Source: an uncultured Cellvibrio sp. (GTDB lineage Bacteria > Pseudomonadota > Gammaproteobacteria > Pseudomonadales > Cellvibrionaceae). From it: a DNA stretch of 5,308 nt. The notes under the pieces were generated by a model that worked only from the letters and a program-made list of their open reading frames with translations, did not search any database and had not been told where the DNA came from. The DNA lies in contig CAMLOU010000209.1 of the NCBI GenBank assembly GCA_946481735.1, positions 1 through 5,308 on the forward strand, read 5' to 3'. How positions within the stretch are numbered: position 1 is the stretch's first letter; each line of letters starts with the position of its first letter. Shown piece after piece: positions 1 through 5,308 of this stretch. The translations under genes were made by a program, and so were the position numbers.

Positions 1-1774
1 GATCGGAATCCACGCGACCGTCGTCATCCGAATCATAACGGCCTTCGGCCTGGGCATAGCGCAGTCCCAACAAATCGAGATCAGTGACGGCCCACTGGGT
101 ACTCAATTCCCAGCCCTCAATCTCAGTTTTCTCACGATTCACGGTGTAAACACCGTCCGCGCCGCGTTGCAAACGTTCACCGAAATCGGATTCCGATGTG
201 TAATAACTCAATTGCGCTTTCACATCGACACTGGAATATTCAATCCCAAACTCGTTGCTCTCGGTCAGGATCGGCGTTAAATCCAGAAAGCTGTCGACAC
301 TCTGGTTGGGTTGATTGATACCGCGCAATACACGGCCCACATCCGGCATGGAAAAGGCTTCGGCGTAGTTACCGAATACGCGCCATTCATTGGTTAATTG
401 ATAGGTGCTGCCGAGGTTGAACAAGGTTTCGGAAAATTCCGGTTTGCCGCCTTCAACAAATTGACTGCCGTAAGAAGCGAGCGTGGTGAAGTCGTCAACT
501 TCCAGTTTGGATTTTTCATAGCGCACGCCGGTGGTGATCACCAGGTTTTCAATGCCGGTGAATTCTGCCTGCGCGTAAGGGGCGTAGTTGAGGTAGCTTG
601 TCTCCGGCACCCAGGCGCGATTGGTCTGAATCAGGGCTTGCCAGGTTTTATCTTCCAGCAAGTCCATACCGTAAACCAGGCTCACCGGTAACCCTGCAAT
701 ATCGTCTGTGGCGAGGGTAATTTTCATGCCCAGCTTTTCTGAATTATTTTGCGATTGGTCAATCAGGTCAGGGCCGTAAGCCGGGTCTTGAAAAGTCGCG
801 AGCGGAATAGCTTCAGCCCCGTAGGTTGCTTCAAAATCCTGACGAAAACCTTGAATGCGCAAGCTGTGGCCGAGGAAATCATCATTGGTGTAATTAAGGC
901 TGATAGCCGTCACGTTATTGCGCGCGCCCTCGCCTTCAATATCGCCTTTGACAGCGCTGCTGGGGATGCCTTCAGACACATCACCCGGGACGGAAATCCA
1001 CTCGTTATTACTTTCGATATCGAAGGTATTCACCATCAGCTCGATACGTTGGTCATCCCAGTTGTAACCGGCTTTGATAAAGCCGTTCAGGGATTCAGAA
1101 TCCATGGTATCGCCTTGGGTGTTGTCGGCGCCGATGATGTCGCCGTTGGCGTCATAGGCCAGGCCGTTGCTGCGATAGCTCAGGCTGGCCAGTATGTCGG
1201 ATTGCCCAAAGCTGTTGGAGACACTGTAAGTCACGCCGTAATCGGCACTGTCTCCCAGATCTTCTGTCTGGAAACCGGTGGTCAGCCGGATGCTCTGATC
1301 CAGCCCGCTGCCCGGCTTTTTGGTAATCAGGTTGATGATGCCGCCGGAGGCGCCGAGCCCGTGAATTGCATTGGCGCCGTGCAAGACTTCAACCCGCTCC
1401 AGCACCGCCGGGTCGATGGTGTGGCCATCGCGGCCACCGTCGCGCAAGGGATTGGATTGAGGTACGCCGTCGATCATGTACAGCGGCTTGCGTCCGCGCA
1501 GGGTCTCCCCGGCGCTGGTCATCTTCTGGCGACTCGGCGAAAAGCCGGGAATCAAATTGCCCAGCACCGTCGACAAATCGTGTTGTACCGACAGCTGTTG
1601 CTCCAGCTCCACCTGACCGATAACCGTCACGGTATTCGGAATGGTACTCAAGGGTTTTTCAACGCGGCTGGAGGTAACAATCATCACTTCAGTCGGGAGA
1701 TCAGCCAGGCTCGGCACAGCCAAAGCCGTGCCGCAGAGCAACAGGCATACACCAGAAGATTTGGAATAAGACAT
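1..1774 (-). CDS. TonB-dependent siderophore receptor, IutA-like (C-terminus off the window)
   Basis: Outer-membrane beta-barrel receptor that would import a ferric siderophore using energy from TonB-ExbB-ExbD. The frame is open from the ATG at 1774 to the left edge, giving 591 residues; relatives are about 700-750, so roughly the last 110-150 residues are missing. A short signal peptide (residues 1-24, hydrophobic CLLLCGTALAV, ending SLA before Asp25) is followed by a TonB-box-like segment (TEVMIVTSS, about 28-36). The plug domain (about 40-152) includes LRGRKPLYMIDGVP (92-105) and the conserved motif RVEVLHGANAIHGLG...GGIINLITKK (127-153). The rest is barrel, with alternating strands and acidic loops. 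The IPGF, LRGR, GGIIN and YAEAFSMPDVGRVLRG segments recall the aerobactin receptor IutA, from memory, so the siderophore is only a guess. An AAGGA ribosome binding site lies 8 bases before the ATG and a Fur box lies upstream. Residues 581-589 (DSDDDGRVD) resemble a calcium loop. Confidence 0.93.
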   Translation of the reverse strand, partial: MSYSKSSGVCLLLCGTALAVPSLADLPTEVMIVTSSRVEKPLSTIPNTVTVIGQVELEQQLSVQHDLSTVLGNLIPGFSPSRQKMTSAGETLRGRKPLYMIDGVPQSNPLRDGGRDGHTIDPAVLERVEVLHGANAIHGLGASGGIINLITKKPGSGLDQSIRLTTGFQTEDLGDSADYGVTYSVSNSFGQSDILASLSYRSNGLAYDANGDIIGADNTQGDTMDSESLNGFIKAGYNWDDQRIELMVNTFDIESNNEWISVPGDVSEGIPSSAVKGDIEGEGARNNVTAISLNYTNDDFLGHSLRIQGFRQDFEATYGAEAIPLATFQDPAYGPDLIDQSQNNSEKLGMKITLATDDIAGLPVSLVYGMDLLEDKTWQALIQTNRAWVPETSYLNYAPYAQAEFTGIENLVITTGVRYEKSKLEVDDFTTLASYGSQFVEGGKPEFSETLFNLGSTYQLTNEWRVFGNYAEAFSMPDVGRVLRGINQPNQSVDSFLDLTPILTESNEFGIEYSSVDVKAQLSYYTSESDFGERLQRGADGVYTVNREKTEIEGWELSTQWAVTDLDLLGLRYAQAEGRYDSDDDGRVDSD

Positions 1775-1782
1775 GGGGAAAA

Positions 1783-1787
1783 TCCTT
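1783..1787 (-). promoter_or_regulatory. Ribosome binding site of the TonB-dependent receptor
   Basis: AAGGA on the minus strand, 8 bases before the ATG at 1774. It supports that start, which also gives a complete signal peptide. Confidence 0.7.
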
Positions 1788-1839
1788 AACCAGGCAGGAT
1801 AACGGAGGAAAATTAATGCGACAGAAGGTTACCAGCAAC

Positions 1840-1858
1840 AATAATGATTATCAATATT
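1840..1858 (-). promoter_or_regulatory. Fur box upstream of the siderophore receptor
   Basis: Read on the minus strand this is AATATTGATAATCATTATT, which matches the 19-base Fur consensus GATAATGATAATCATTATC at 16 positions (mismatches at 1, 5 and 19). It lies 65 bases upstream of the receptor start, where a repressor would block transcription when iron is plentiful. A weak sigma-70 promoter can be read across it: TTGATA (1849-1854), 17 bases, then TAACCT; the -35 is good but the -10 matches only 3 of 6. The Fur assignment is from sequence match and gene context; the promoter is tentative. Confidence 0.8.
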
Positions 1859-1902
1859 AAACTCATTACCGCCCATCGCCTTTCTTTTCCCTTCCCCCCC
1901 CT

Positions 1903-3456
1903 CTATTCCGTTATCTCAAACCCTTCTTCCCGCAGCCGCGCAATTTTGTAGCGCAGGGTACGCGCGCTGATGCCGAGACGTTCGGCCGTGTTTTTTCGGC
2001 TACCGCGCTCCATGCGTAACGCATTCATGATGATTTCAAACTCGTGACGTTTCAGGTCATTACCCAACGCCGGGCTTTTGTGCGGGTTGGGATCAATCAA
2101 CATCAAATGCTGTGGATCAACATTATTCACGTGAAGATGATTCATGGCTGACACACCGCCTGGCATCATCGGCTGCACTGTTGCCTCCGGTTGCCGGGCA
2201 AAGGGATTTAACGATTGAACATCCTGGCTGTAAGTATCCGGTGTGGGCGTAGTTCTGCTGAGGCTGTCTTGATTGTTCATGGTCGTGTTATACAAACCGG
2301 TACTTTCCAATCCCAAGTCCTCGGCCTGAATCGCGGTGCCGATTTGTAAAATCAAGGCACGCTGCATGACGTTATCCAACTCGCGCACATTACCCGGCCA
2401 GCTGTAACCCAATAACGCCTGCTGTGCCGATGCCGCTAAACTGACGCGCCCACGATTTTGTTTTTGCGCGTGTTTGTGCAGGATTTTTTCTGCCAGCGGA
2501 ATAATATCTTCCACGCGATTCCGCAGTGGTGCCCACTGCAATGGCAGAACACTCAAGCGGTAATACAAGTCTTCGCGGAATTTTCCAGCGGCGACTTCGC
2601 TGCGCATATCGCGGTTGGAGGTGGCAATAACGCGCACATCCAGTTTGATGGTTTTACGCCCGCCCAAGCGTTCAACTTCACGCTCCTGCAACACGCGTAA
2701 TAATTTTGCCTGCAAGCCGATATCCATCTCGGAAATTTCATCAAGCAACAAGGTGCCGCCATTGGCTTGTTCAAATTTACCCGGCGCACTGCTGTGTGCA
2801 CCGGTATAAGCGCCTTTCTCGTGACCGAACAGCATAGCTTCCAGCATATTTTCCGGAATGGCTGCACAGTTAATGGCAATAAAGGGTTGTTTGCTGCGCG
2901 GTGAATGATTGTGGATATAACGGGCCAGGACTTCTTTACCGGTGCCGGATTCGCCCACGATTAATACGGTGGAATCCGATTGTGCGACGCGTTGCGCGAG
3001 CAGCAATAATTGTTTACTGGACGCGGCCTGGGCCACCGGCTCATCACCGGCAAACTGCGCAACACCCACGTGGCGCGCTACGGTTTCTACCAGGGTTTGC
3101 GGTGCAAATGGCTTGACCAGATAATCCACCGCGCCCTGTTTCATCGCTTCAACGGACTCACTGATGCTCGCGTAAGCGGTGATCAACATCATCGGAATTT
3201 GCGGATGGTGCTGTTTTACTTCGCGCAATAATTCATGGCCACTCATGCCACCCATGTTGACGTCGGAGACGATCATGCGCACGTCGTCCACACGCGCCAA
3301 TTGTTGCAGCGCTTCTTCGCCGCTGCTGGCGAGCAACACATCGTAATCCGCCAGTTGTAAGGTATCGCATAACGCCTCGCGCAGGTTGTTATCATCTTCA
3401 ACCACCAGGACTTTGATGGCGTCAGCAAAAGTCTGTTGTTGTGCGGCCAGTGCCAT
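1903..3456 (-). CDS. fleR: Sigma-54-dependent flagellar response regulator FleR (FlrC-like)
   Basis: Cytoplasmic enhancer-binding activator, 517 residues, predicted to be phosphorylated by FleS and to drive sigma-54 transcription of hook-basal-body genes. The receiver domain (about 14-130) has acidic residues Glu20-Asp21-Asp22, phospho-acceptor Asp65 (SDVNMGG), Thr93 and Lys115 (VKPF). The AAA+ domain (about 145-380) has Walker A GESGTGKE (168-175), the sigma-54 contact loop GAYTGA (215-220, the natural Tyr variant of GAFTGA), Walker B LLLDE (236-240), the arginine region FREDLYYRL (293-301) and sensor II WPGNVREL (353-360). The Fis-type helix-turn-helix is about 485-512 (NTAERLGISARTLRYKIARL). 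The linker at about 385-468 is long and rich in Asn, Gln, Pro, Thr and Met, which makes the protein longer than the Pseudomonas homologue (about 470, from memory). The ATG at 3456 has GGAGA 7 bases upstream, inside the 14-base gap after fleS, so the two are co-transcribed. FleR is preferred over PilR or NtrC because of the partner kinase. Confidence 0.93.
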   Translation of the reverse strand: MALAAQQQTFADAIKVLVVEDDNNLREALCDTLQLADYDVLLASSGEEALQQLARVDDVRMIVSDVNMGGMSGHELLREVKQHHPQIPMMLITAYASISESVEAMKQGAVDYLVKPFAPQTLVETVARHVGVAQFAGDEPVAQAASSKQLLLLAQRVAQSDSTVLIVGESGTGKEVLARYIHNHSPRSKQPFIAINCAAIPENMLEAMLFGHEKGAYTGAHSSAPGKFEQANGGTLLLDEISEMDIGLQAKLLRVLQEREVERLGGRKTIKLDVRVIATSNRDMRSEVAAGKFREDLYYRLSVLPLQWAPLRNRVEDIIPLAEKILHKHAQKQNRGRVSLAASAQQALLGYSWPGNVRELDNVMQRALILQIGTAIQAEDLGLESTGLYNTTMNNQDSLSRTTPTPDTYSQDVQSLNPFARQPEATVQPMMPGGVSAMNHLHVNNVDPQHLMLIDPNPHKSPALGNDLKRHEFEIIMNALRMERGSRKNTAERLGISARTLRYKIARLREEGFEITE

Positions 3457-3470
3457 GGGGAGATCTCCGA

Positions 3471-4685
3471 TTAATGTAATTCAGCCAAGGGCATAACCAA
3501 AGACGCGCAAGTGCCCTGCCCGACTTTGGATTGCAGATAAAATTTTCCACGATGCGCACGCGCCACCGCATTCACCACCGCCAACCCCAAACCTGTGCCC
3601 TGGGCTTTGGTGGTCACAAATAAATCACCGACAGAACTCAACAAATGTTGCGGAATGCCCGGCCCGGTATCCAGTACGCGAATCAATAATTGCGGCGGCG
3701 CATCGGTTTGCGCGTTGTATAAACTGAACTCAATACGCAACTGCGCTTTTTGGTCCACCGCCTGAATCGCGTTATTCACCAGATTTAGCAAAGCACCGAT
3801 CAGCGCTTCGCGGTTACATTGAATATATTGCTCGCGGCAGTTATTGATCCATTCGCAGTGCGATTCAGACGTCATCAAGGGCACCTCCATCGCTTCCGCC
3901 AGCGCCAGATGTAATTCCGACACACTGATCACATCGTTCAGCGGCAATTCGCCTTTCACGAACAACAGCATGTCCTGCACCTGACGCTCGATGTTGTTGA
4001 GGCGATTAAAAATCTTTTCTGAAAATTGCTGGCGCCGCTCTTCATCCAGTTTGCCGTTGCACAAATGCCCGGCGTACAACATGGCCGCCGACAAGGGCGT
4101 GCGAATCTGATGCGCCAACGCGGACATCATCTTACCCAGCGCAGACAGCCGTTCATGACGACTTAATTCACCCTGCAAGCGACGGGTTTCGGTTTGGTCG
4201 GTCAGCAGAATAATCTGGCCATCAACACCCAGGTTGCGCGTGGAGATGCTGATGCGGCGGCCGTCGCGCGTAGAGACTTCATGCCCATCGTCCTGGCGCG
4301 GCGCAAAGCTACGGGCGATGACTTCACGCCACAGTTCGCCTTGCAGGGGTTCACCCAACAGGTCGATGGCGGCGGGATTGCATTCGGATACCCTGCCGGT
4401 GGAGTCGAGCACCACAACGCCACCAGGGAGGAAATTGAGCAGGTTTTCGAGGCGGTTGGCGATTTGTTCTTTTTCGGCGAGTTCTTGCAGGCGCTGGTCG
4501 GCGACGCTGTTGAGTTCCTGGTTGAGTTCGGCAACGCGGTTTTCGAGCAATTGGTAGGAGTCAACCAGTTCCTGGGACATCTGGTTGAATAGCTCGAAGG
4601 CTTTTTTGAGGTCTTGCCCTTGTTCGCCTTTGTTGTCTGGCAGCAGGGATACGACCTTGGTTGCAGATTGCACGCCCGGGACCAT
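3471..4685 (-). CDS. fleS: Flagellar sensor histidine kinase FleS (FlrB-like)
   Basis: Soluble histidine kinase of 404 residues, predicted to autophosphorylate and pass phosphate to FleR. There is no signal peptide or membrane segment, as expected for FleS/FlrB. From the ATG at 4685: a coiled coil (about 26-84, ending in the heptad-rich VAELNQELNSVADQRLQEL segment), a PAS domain (about 76-165, LPGGVVVLDSTGRVSECNPAAIDLLG), a dimerisation/H-box with His192 in ALAHQIRTPLSAAMLYAGHL, then an ATPase domain with N-box LLNLVNNAIQAV (299-310), G1 DTGPGIP (339-345), an F-like LFVTTK segment and G2 GTGLGLAV (363-370). The AHQIRTPLSAA...YAGHL signature is typical of FleS. A longer frame runs back to a TTG at 4769, but that codon lies within the sigma-54 promoter and has no ribosome binding site. 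The ATG at 4685 has AGAGGAG upstream. It is first in an operon with fleR. Confidence 0.93.
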   Translation of the reverse strand: MVPGVQSATKVVSLLPDNKGEQGQDLKKAFELFNQMSQELVDSYQLLENRVAELNQELNSVADQRLQELAEKEQIANRLENLLNFLPGGVVVLDSTGRVSECNPAAIDLLGEPLQGELWREVIARSFAPRQDDGHEVSTRDGRRISISTRNLGVDGQIILLTDQTETRRLQGELSRHERLSALGKMMSALAHQIRTPLSAAMLYAGHLCNGKLDEERRQQFSEKIFNRLNNIERQVQDMLLFVKGELPLNDVISVSELHLALAEAMEVPLMTSESHCEWINNCREQYIQCNREALIGALLNLVNNAIQAVDQKAQLRIEFSLYNAQTDAPPQLLIRVLDTGPGIPQHLLSSVGDLFVTTKAQGTGLGLAVVNAVARAHRGKFYLQSKVGQGTCASLVMPLAELH

Positions 4686-4691
4686 GGGCCA

Positions 4692-4698
4692 CTCCTCT
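4692..4698 (-). promoter_or_regulatory. Ribosome binding site fixing the fleS start
   Basis: AGAGGAG on the minus strand, 6 bases before the ATG at 4685. It is the only strong Shine-Dalgarno match in the 5' part of the fleS frame and decides the start in favour of 4685 over the TTG at 4769. Confidence 0.82.
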
Positions 4699-4750
4699 GT
4701 TTTGGATGCCGCGTCAAAAAATGCGCGTGTGGGTTGAGTTATAGAGGGTG

Positions 4751-4770
4751 TTTGCAAAGGTGGTGCCAAG
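4751..4770 (-). promoter_or_regulatory. Sigma-54 (RpoN) promoter of fleSR
   Basis: The minus strand reads TTGGCACCACCTTTGCA. Against the RpoN consensus TGGCACG-N4-TTGC it differs only at the last base of the -24 block. The essential GG (4767-4766) and GC (4755-4754) are separated by exactly 10 bases. Transcription should begin about 12 bases beyond the GC, near 4742, leaving an untranslated leader of about 57 bases before the ATG at 4685. In Pseudomonas and Vibrio the fleSR/flrBC operon is known to depend on RpoN with FleQ/FlrA, which agrees with this site. Confidence 0.88.
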
Positions 4771-4820
4771 ATAAAAAGTTCTTTTTTTACAATGAGTTAT
4801 AAATTGGCGGGGGATTTTTA

Positions 4821-4834
4821 GTCAAAACTTTGGC
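4821..4834. promoter_or_regulatory. Possible FleQ/FlrA-type activator site
   Basis: GTCAAAACTTTGGC is an imperfect palindrome of the form GTCA-N6-TGRC, one base short of the GTCA-N6-TGAC arms of the reported Pseudomonas FleQ box. It lies about 80-92 bases upstream of the predicted fleS transcription start, a normal distance for an enhancer-binding protein. Ten of 14 positions fit the fuller consensus as I recall it. A short degenerate site can occur by chance, so this rests largely on its position. Confidence 0.4.
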
Positions 4835-4860
4835 GAGGTTAATAGATGAGTTATAGGGAG

Positions 4861-4970
4861 GGCGGGAATTGGGGTGTAGGGTTTGAGACACGCCGTGAAC
4901 CCATCCGTGGGGGCTCATCACCGACATCCTTGTCGGTGATGGTCTCAAACCCTACACCCCAATCCCCGCT
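4861..4970. repeat. Nested inverted-repeat element, MITE-like or extragenic palindrome
   Basis: The outer arms 4861-4890 and 4941-4970 pair at 27 of 30 positions, including a perfect 22-base pairing (4868-4889 with 4942-4963). Between them sit a small hairpin CCCA-TCCG-TGGG (4900-4911) and a perfect 11-base-pair hairpin CATCACCGACA-TCCT-TGTCGGTGATG (4916-4941), which abuts the right arm. No T-run follows on either strand, so it is not a classical intrinsic terminator. There is no coding frame worth calling inside. The layout suggests a small non-autonomous mobile or repetitive element inserted upstream of fleS; no clear target duplication was found. Confidence 0.82.
4904..4946 (-). repeat. 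43-base palindromic repeat module, copy 1
   Basis: Read on the minus strand, this module runs from GAGACC through the 11-base-pair CATCACCGACA hairpin to CCCCCACGGA. It matches the plus-strand module at 5225-5267 with two differences, one in the hairpin loop (AGGA versus TGGA) and one in the CCCCCAYGGA tail. The paired stems are unchanged between copies. It forms the core of the larger element at 4861-4970. Confidence 0.85.
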
Positions 4971-5224
4971 GTGCCATATTCAGTATTTGTGTTCCTTTAC
5001 AAAAGCGAAAACAAGGGGATTTTCTAAATCGGTTTTCAAGAAAATCGCCTTAGATGTTGGAAAGACTGAAAGAGTACAAACTTAAGCGCCGCGGTAGAAT
5101 TTGATTGCACAACATACCCGCCGATATTTGAAGCCATGAAGGAACATCCTAAAGGTGCGTTTTTTCCTCTTAAAAAGTTAGAAAGCAGCACGATGGTGAC
5201 GTAAGGAATCAGGTGATGGTATGC
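4971..5224. other. AT-rich intergenic segment without a recognisable gene
   Basis: This stretch lies between the two palindromic modules and is richer in A and T than the genes to the left. It holds a hairpin with 8-base-pair arms GATTTTCT/AGAAAATC (5018-5025 and 5039-5046) and repeated GATTTTC/GGTTTTC-like words. A short plus-strand frame after a TGA near 5067 encodes about 43 residues ending ...FDCTTYPPIFEAMKEHPKGAFFPLKKLESSTMVT before TAA at 5202-5204. It looks protein-like but I do not recognise it, and it lacks a convincing start and ribosome binding site. It may be a gene remnant or chance. Minus-strand frames here start inside the right-hand palindrome and are not credible. Confidence 0.5.
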
Positions 5225-5267
5225 GAGACCATCACCGACATGGATGTCGGTGATGAGCCCCCATGGA
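5225..5267 (+). repeat. 43-base palindromic repeat module, copy 2 (inverted relative to copy 1)
   Basis: The plus strand runs GAGACC, then CATCACCGACA-TGGA-TGTCGGTGATG (5230-5255, perfect 11-base-pair stem), then AGCCCCCATGGA. It matches copy 1 at 41 of 43 positions in opposite orientation, 278 bases away. Unlike copy 1 it is not enclosed by the long outer arms seen at 4861-4970. Confidence 0.85.
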
Positions 5268-5270
5268 CGA

Positions 5271-5307
5271 CCCACATGGATGTGGGAAGTGTCCCGAAGC
5301 GCCGGGA
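5271..5307. repeat. Two further short hairpins at the right edge
   Basis: CCCACA-TGGA-TGTGGG (5271-5286) is a perfect 6-base-pair hairpin with the same TGGA loop as the neighbouring module. TCCCG-AAGCGC-CGGGA (5292-5307) is a weaker 5-base-pair hairpin. Together with 5225-5267 they make a run of palindromes that probably continues past the window edge. Confidence 0.65.
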
Positions 5308-5308
5308 G

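Larger units (their letters stand above)
4735..4855. repeat. Three direct copies of TGAGTTATA around the fleS promoter
   Basis: TGAGTTATA occurs at 4735-4743, 4793-4801 and 4847-4855, all in the same orientation, with start-to-start distances of 58 and 54 bases. The first overlaps the predicted transcription start of fleS and the other two flank the possible FleQ site. The last two share one more base (ATGAGTTATA). They may be binding sites or remnants of duplication; the sequence does not distinguish these. Confidence 0.5.

Noticed and set aside
749..1789. Long plus-strand open frame of 346 codons.
   Set aside because: It lies antisense to the receptor gene, whose signal peptide, plug motif and barrel are clear; the plus frame has no recognisable domain and is a shadow of receptor codon use.
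1775..1902. Rho-independent terminator between fleR and the receptor.
   Set aside because: I found no stable GC-rich hairpin followed by a T-run on the minus strand; only a purine tract and the Fur box are evident.
4686..4769. A 28-residue N-terminal extension of FleS from a TTG codon at 4769.
   Set aside because: The TTG lies within the sigma-54 promoter, is upstream of the predicted transcription start and has no ribosome binding site, while the ATG at 4685 has a strong one.
4868..4963. The large inverted repeat as an intrinsic terminator.
   Set aside because: Neither side of the stem is followed by a run of T on the transcribed strand, and the 52-base interior is too long for a typical terminator loop.
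4846..5085. Plus-strand open frame of 79 codons starting at ATG 4846.
   Set aside because: It reads straight through the nested inverted repeat, so much of its sequence is palindrome; there is no ribosome binding site or known domain.
5036..5275. Minus-strand open frame of 79 codons.
   Set aside because: It starts with a GTG inside the right-hand hairpins, and its first part (GLITDIHVGDG) is simply the translated palindromic repeat.
4861..5308. CRISPR array.
   Set aside because: The repeats are few, palindromic, in opposite orientations and not regularly spaced by unique spacers.

Overview
This window looks like chromosomal DNA of a flagellated gammaproteobacterium, probably Cellvibrio-like or a close relative. 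The assignment is inferred from the FleS/FleR-type flagellar two-component pair, the Fur-controlled TonB-dependent siderophore receptor, the moderate GC content and the palindrome-rich intergenic DNA. No 16S or other decisive marker is present. All three recognisable genes lie on the minus strand, so the window is best read from right to left.

Right part (about 4686-5308): an intergenic stretch of over 600 bases with no convincing gene. It holds a nested inverted-repeat element (4861-4970), a second copy of its inner hairpin module in opposite orientation near the right edge (5225-5267), further short hairpins with related NGGA loops, and an AT-rich filler. Close to fleS it carries a near-consensus sigma-54 promoter (4751-4770), a possible FleQ/FlrA-type upstream site (4821-4834) and three copies of TGAGTTATA.

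Centre (1903-4685): a two-gene operon, fleS then fleR, with a 14-base gap. FleS is a soluble PAS-containing histidine kinase. FleR is its sigma-54-activating response regulator (REC, AAA+, Fis-type HTH). In Pseudomonas and Vibrio this pair (FleSR/FlrBC) is switched on by FleQ/FlrA with sigma-54 and then activates the hook-basal-body (class III) flagellar genes. The promoter seen here fits that hierarchy. The sequence also shows that fleS starts at the ATG at 4685, not at the upstream TTG at 4769, because that TTG lies inside the promoter.

Left part (1-1774): the first 591 residues of an IutA-like TonB-dependent outer-membrane siderophore receptor, cut by the left edge of the window. A Fur box (1840-1858) and a good ribosome binding site precede it. 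It follows fleR in the same direction but appears to be an independent, iron-regulated unit. Neither fleQ (usually just upstream of fleS) nor fliE (usually just downstream of fleR) is present, so the flagellar locus is arranged differently from the Pseudomonas one.

No wholly new system is evident. The least explained content is the palindromic repeat family and the regulatory repeats upstream of fleS.
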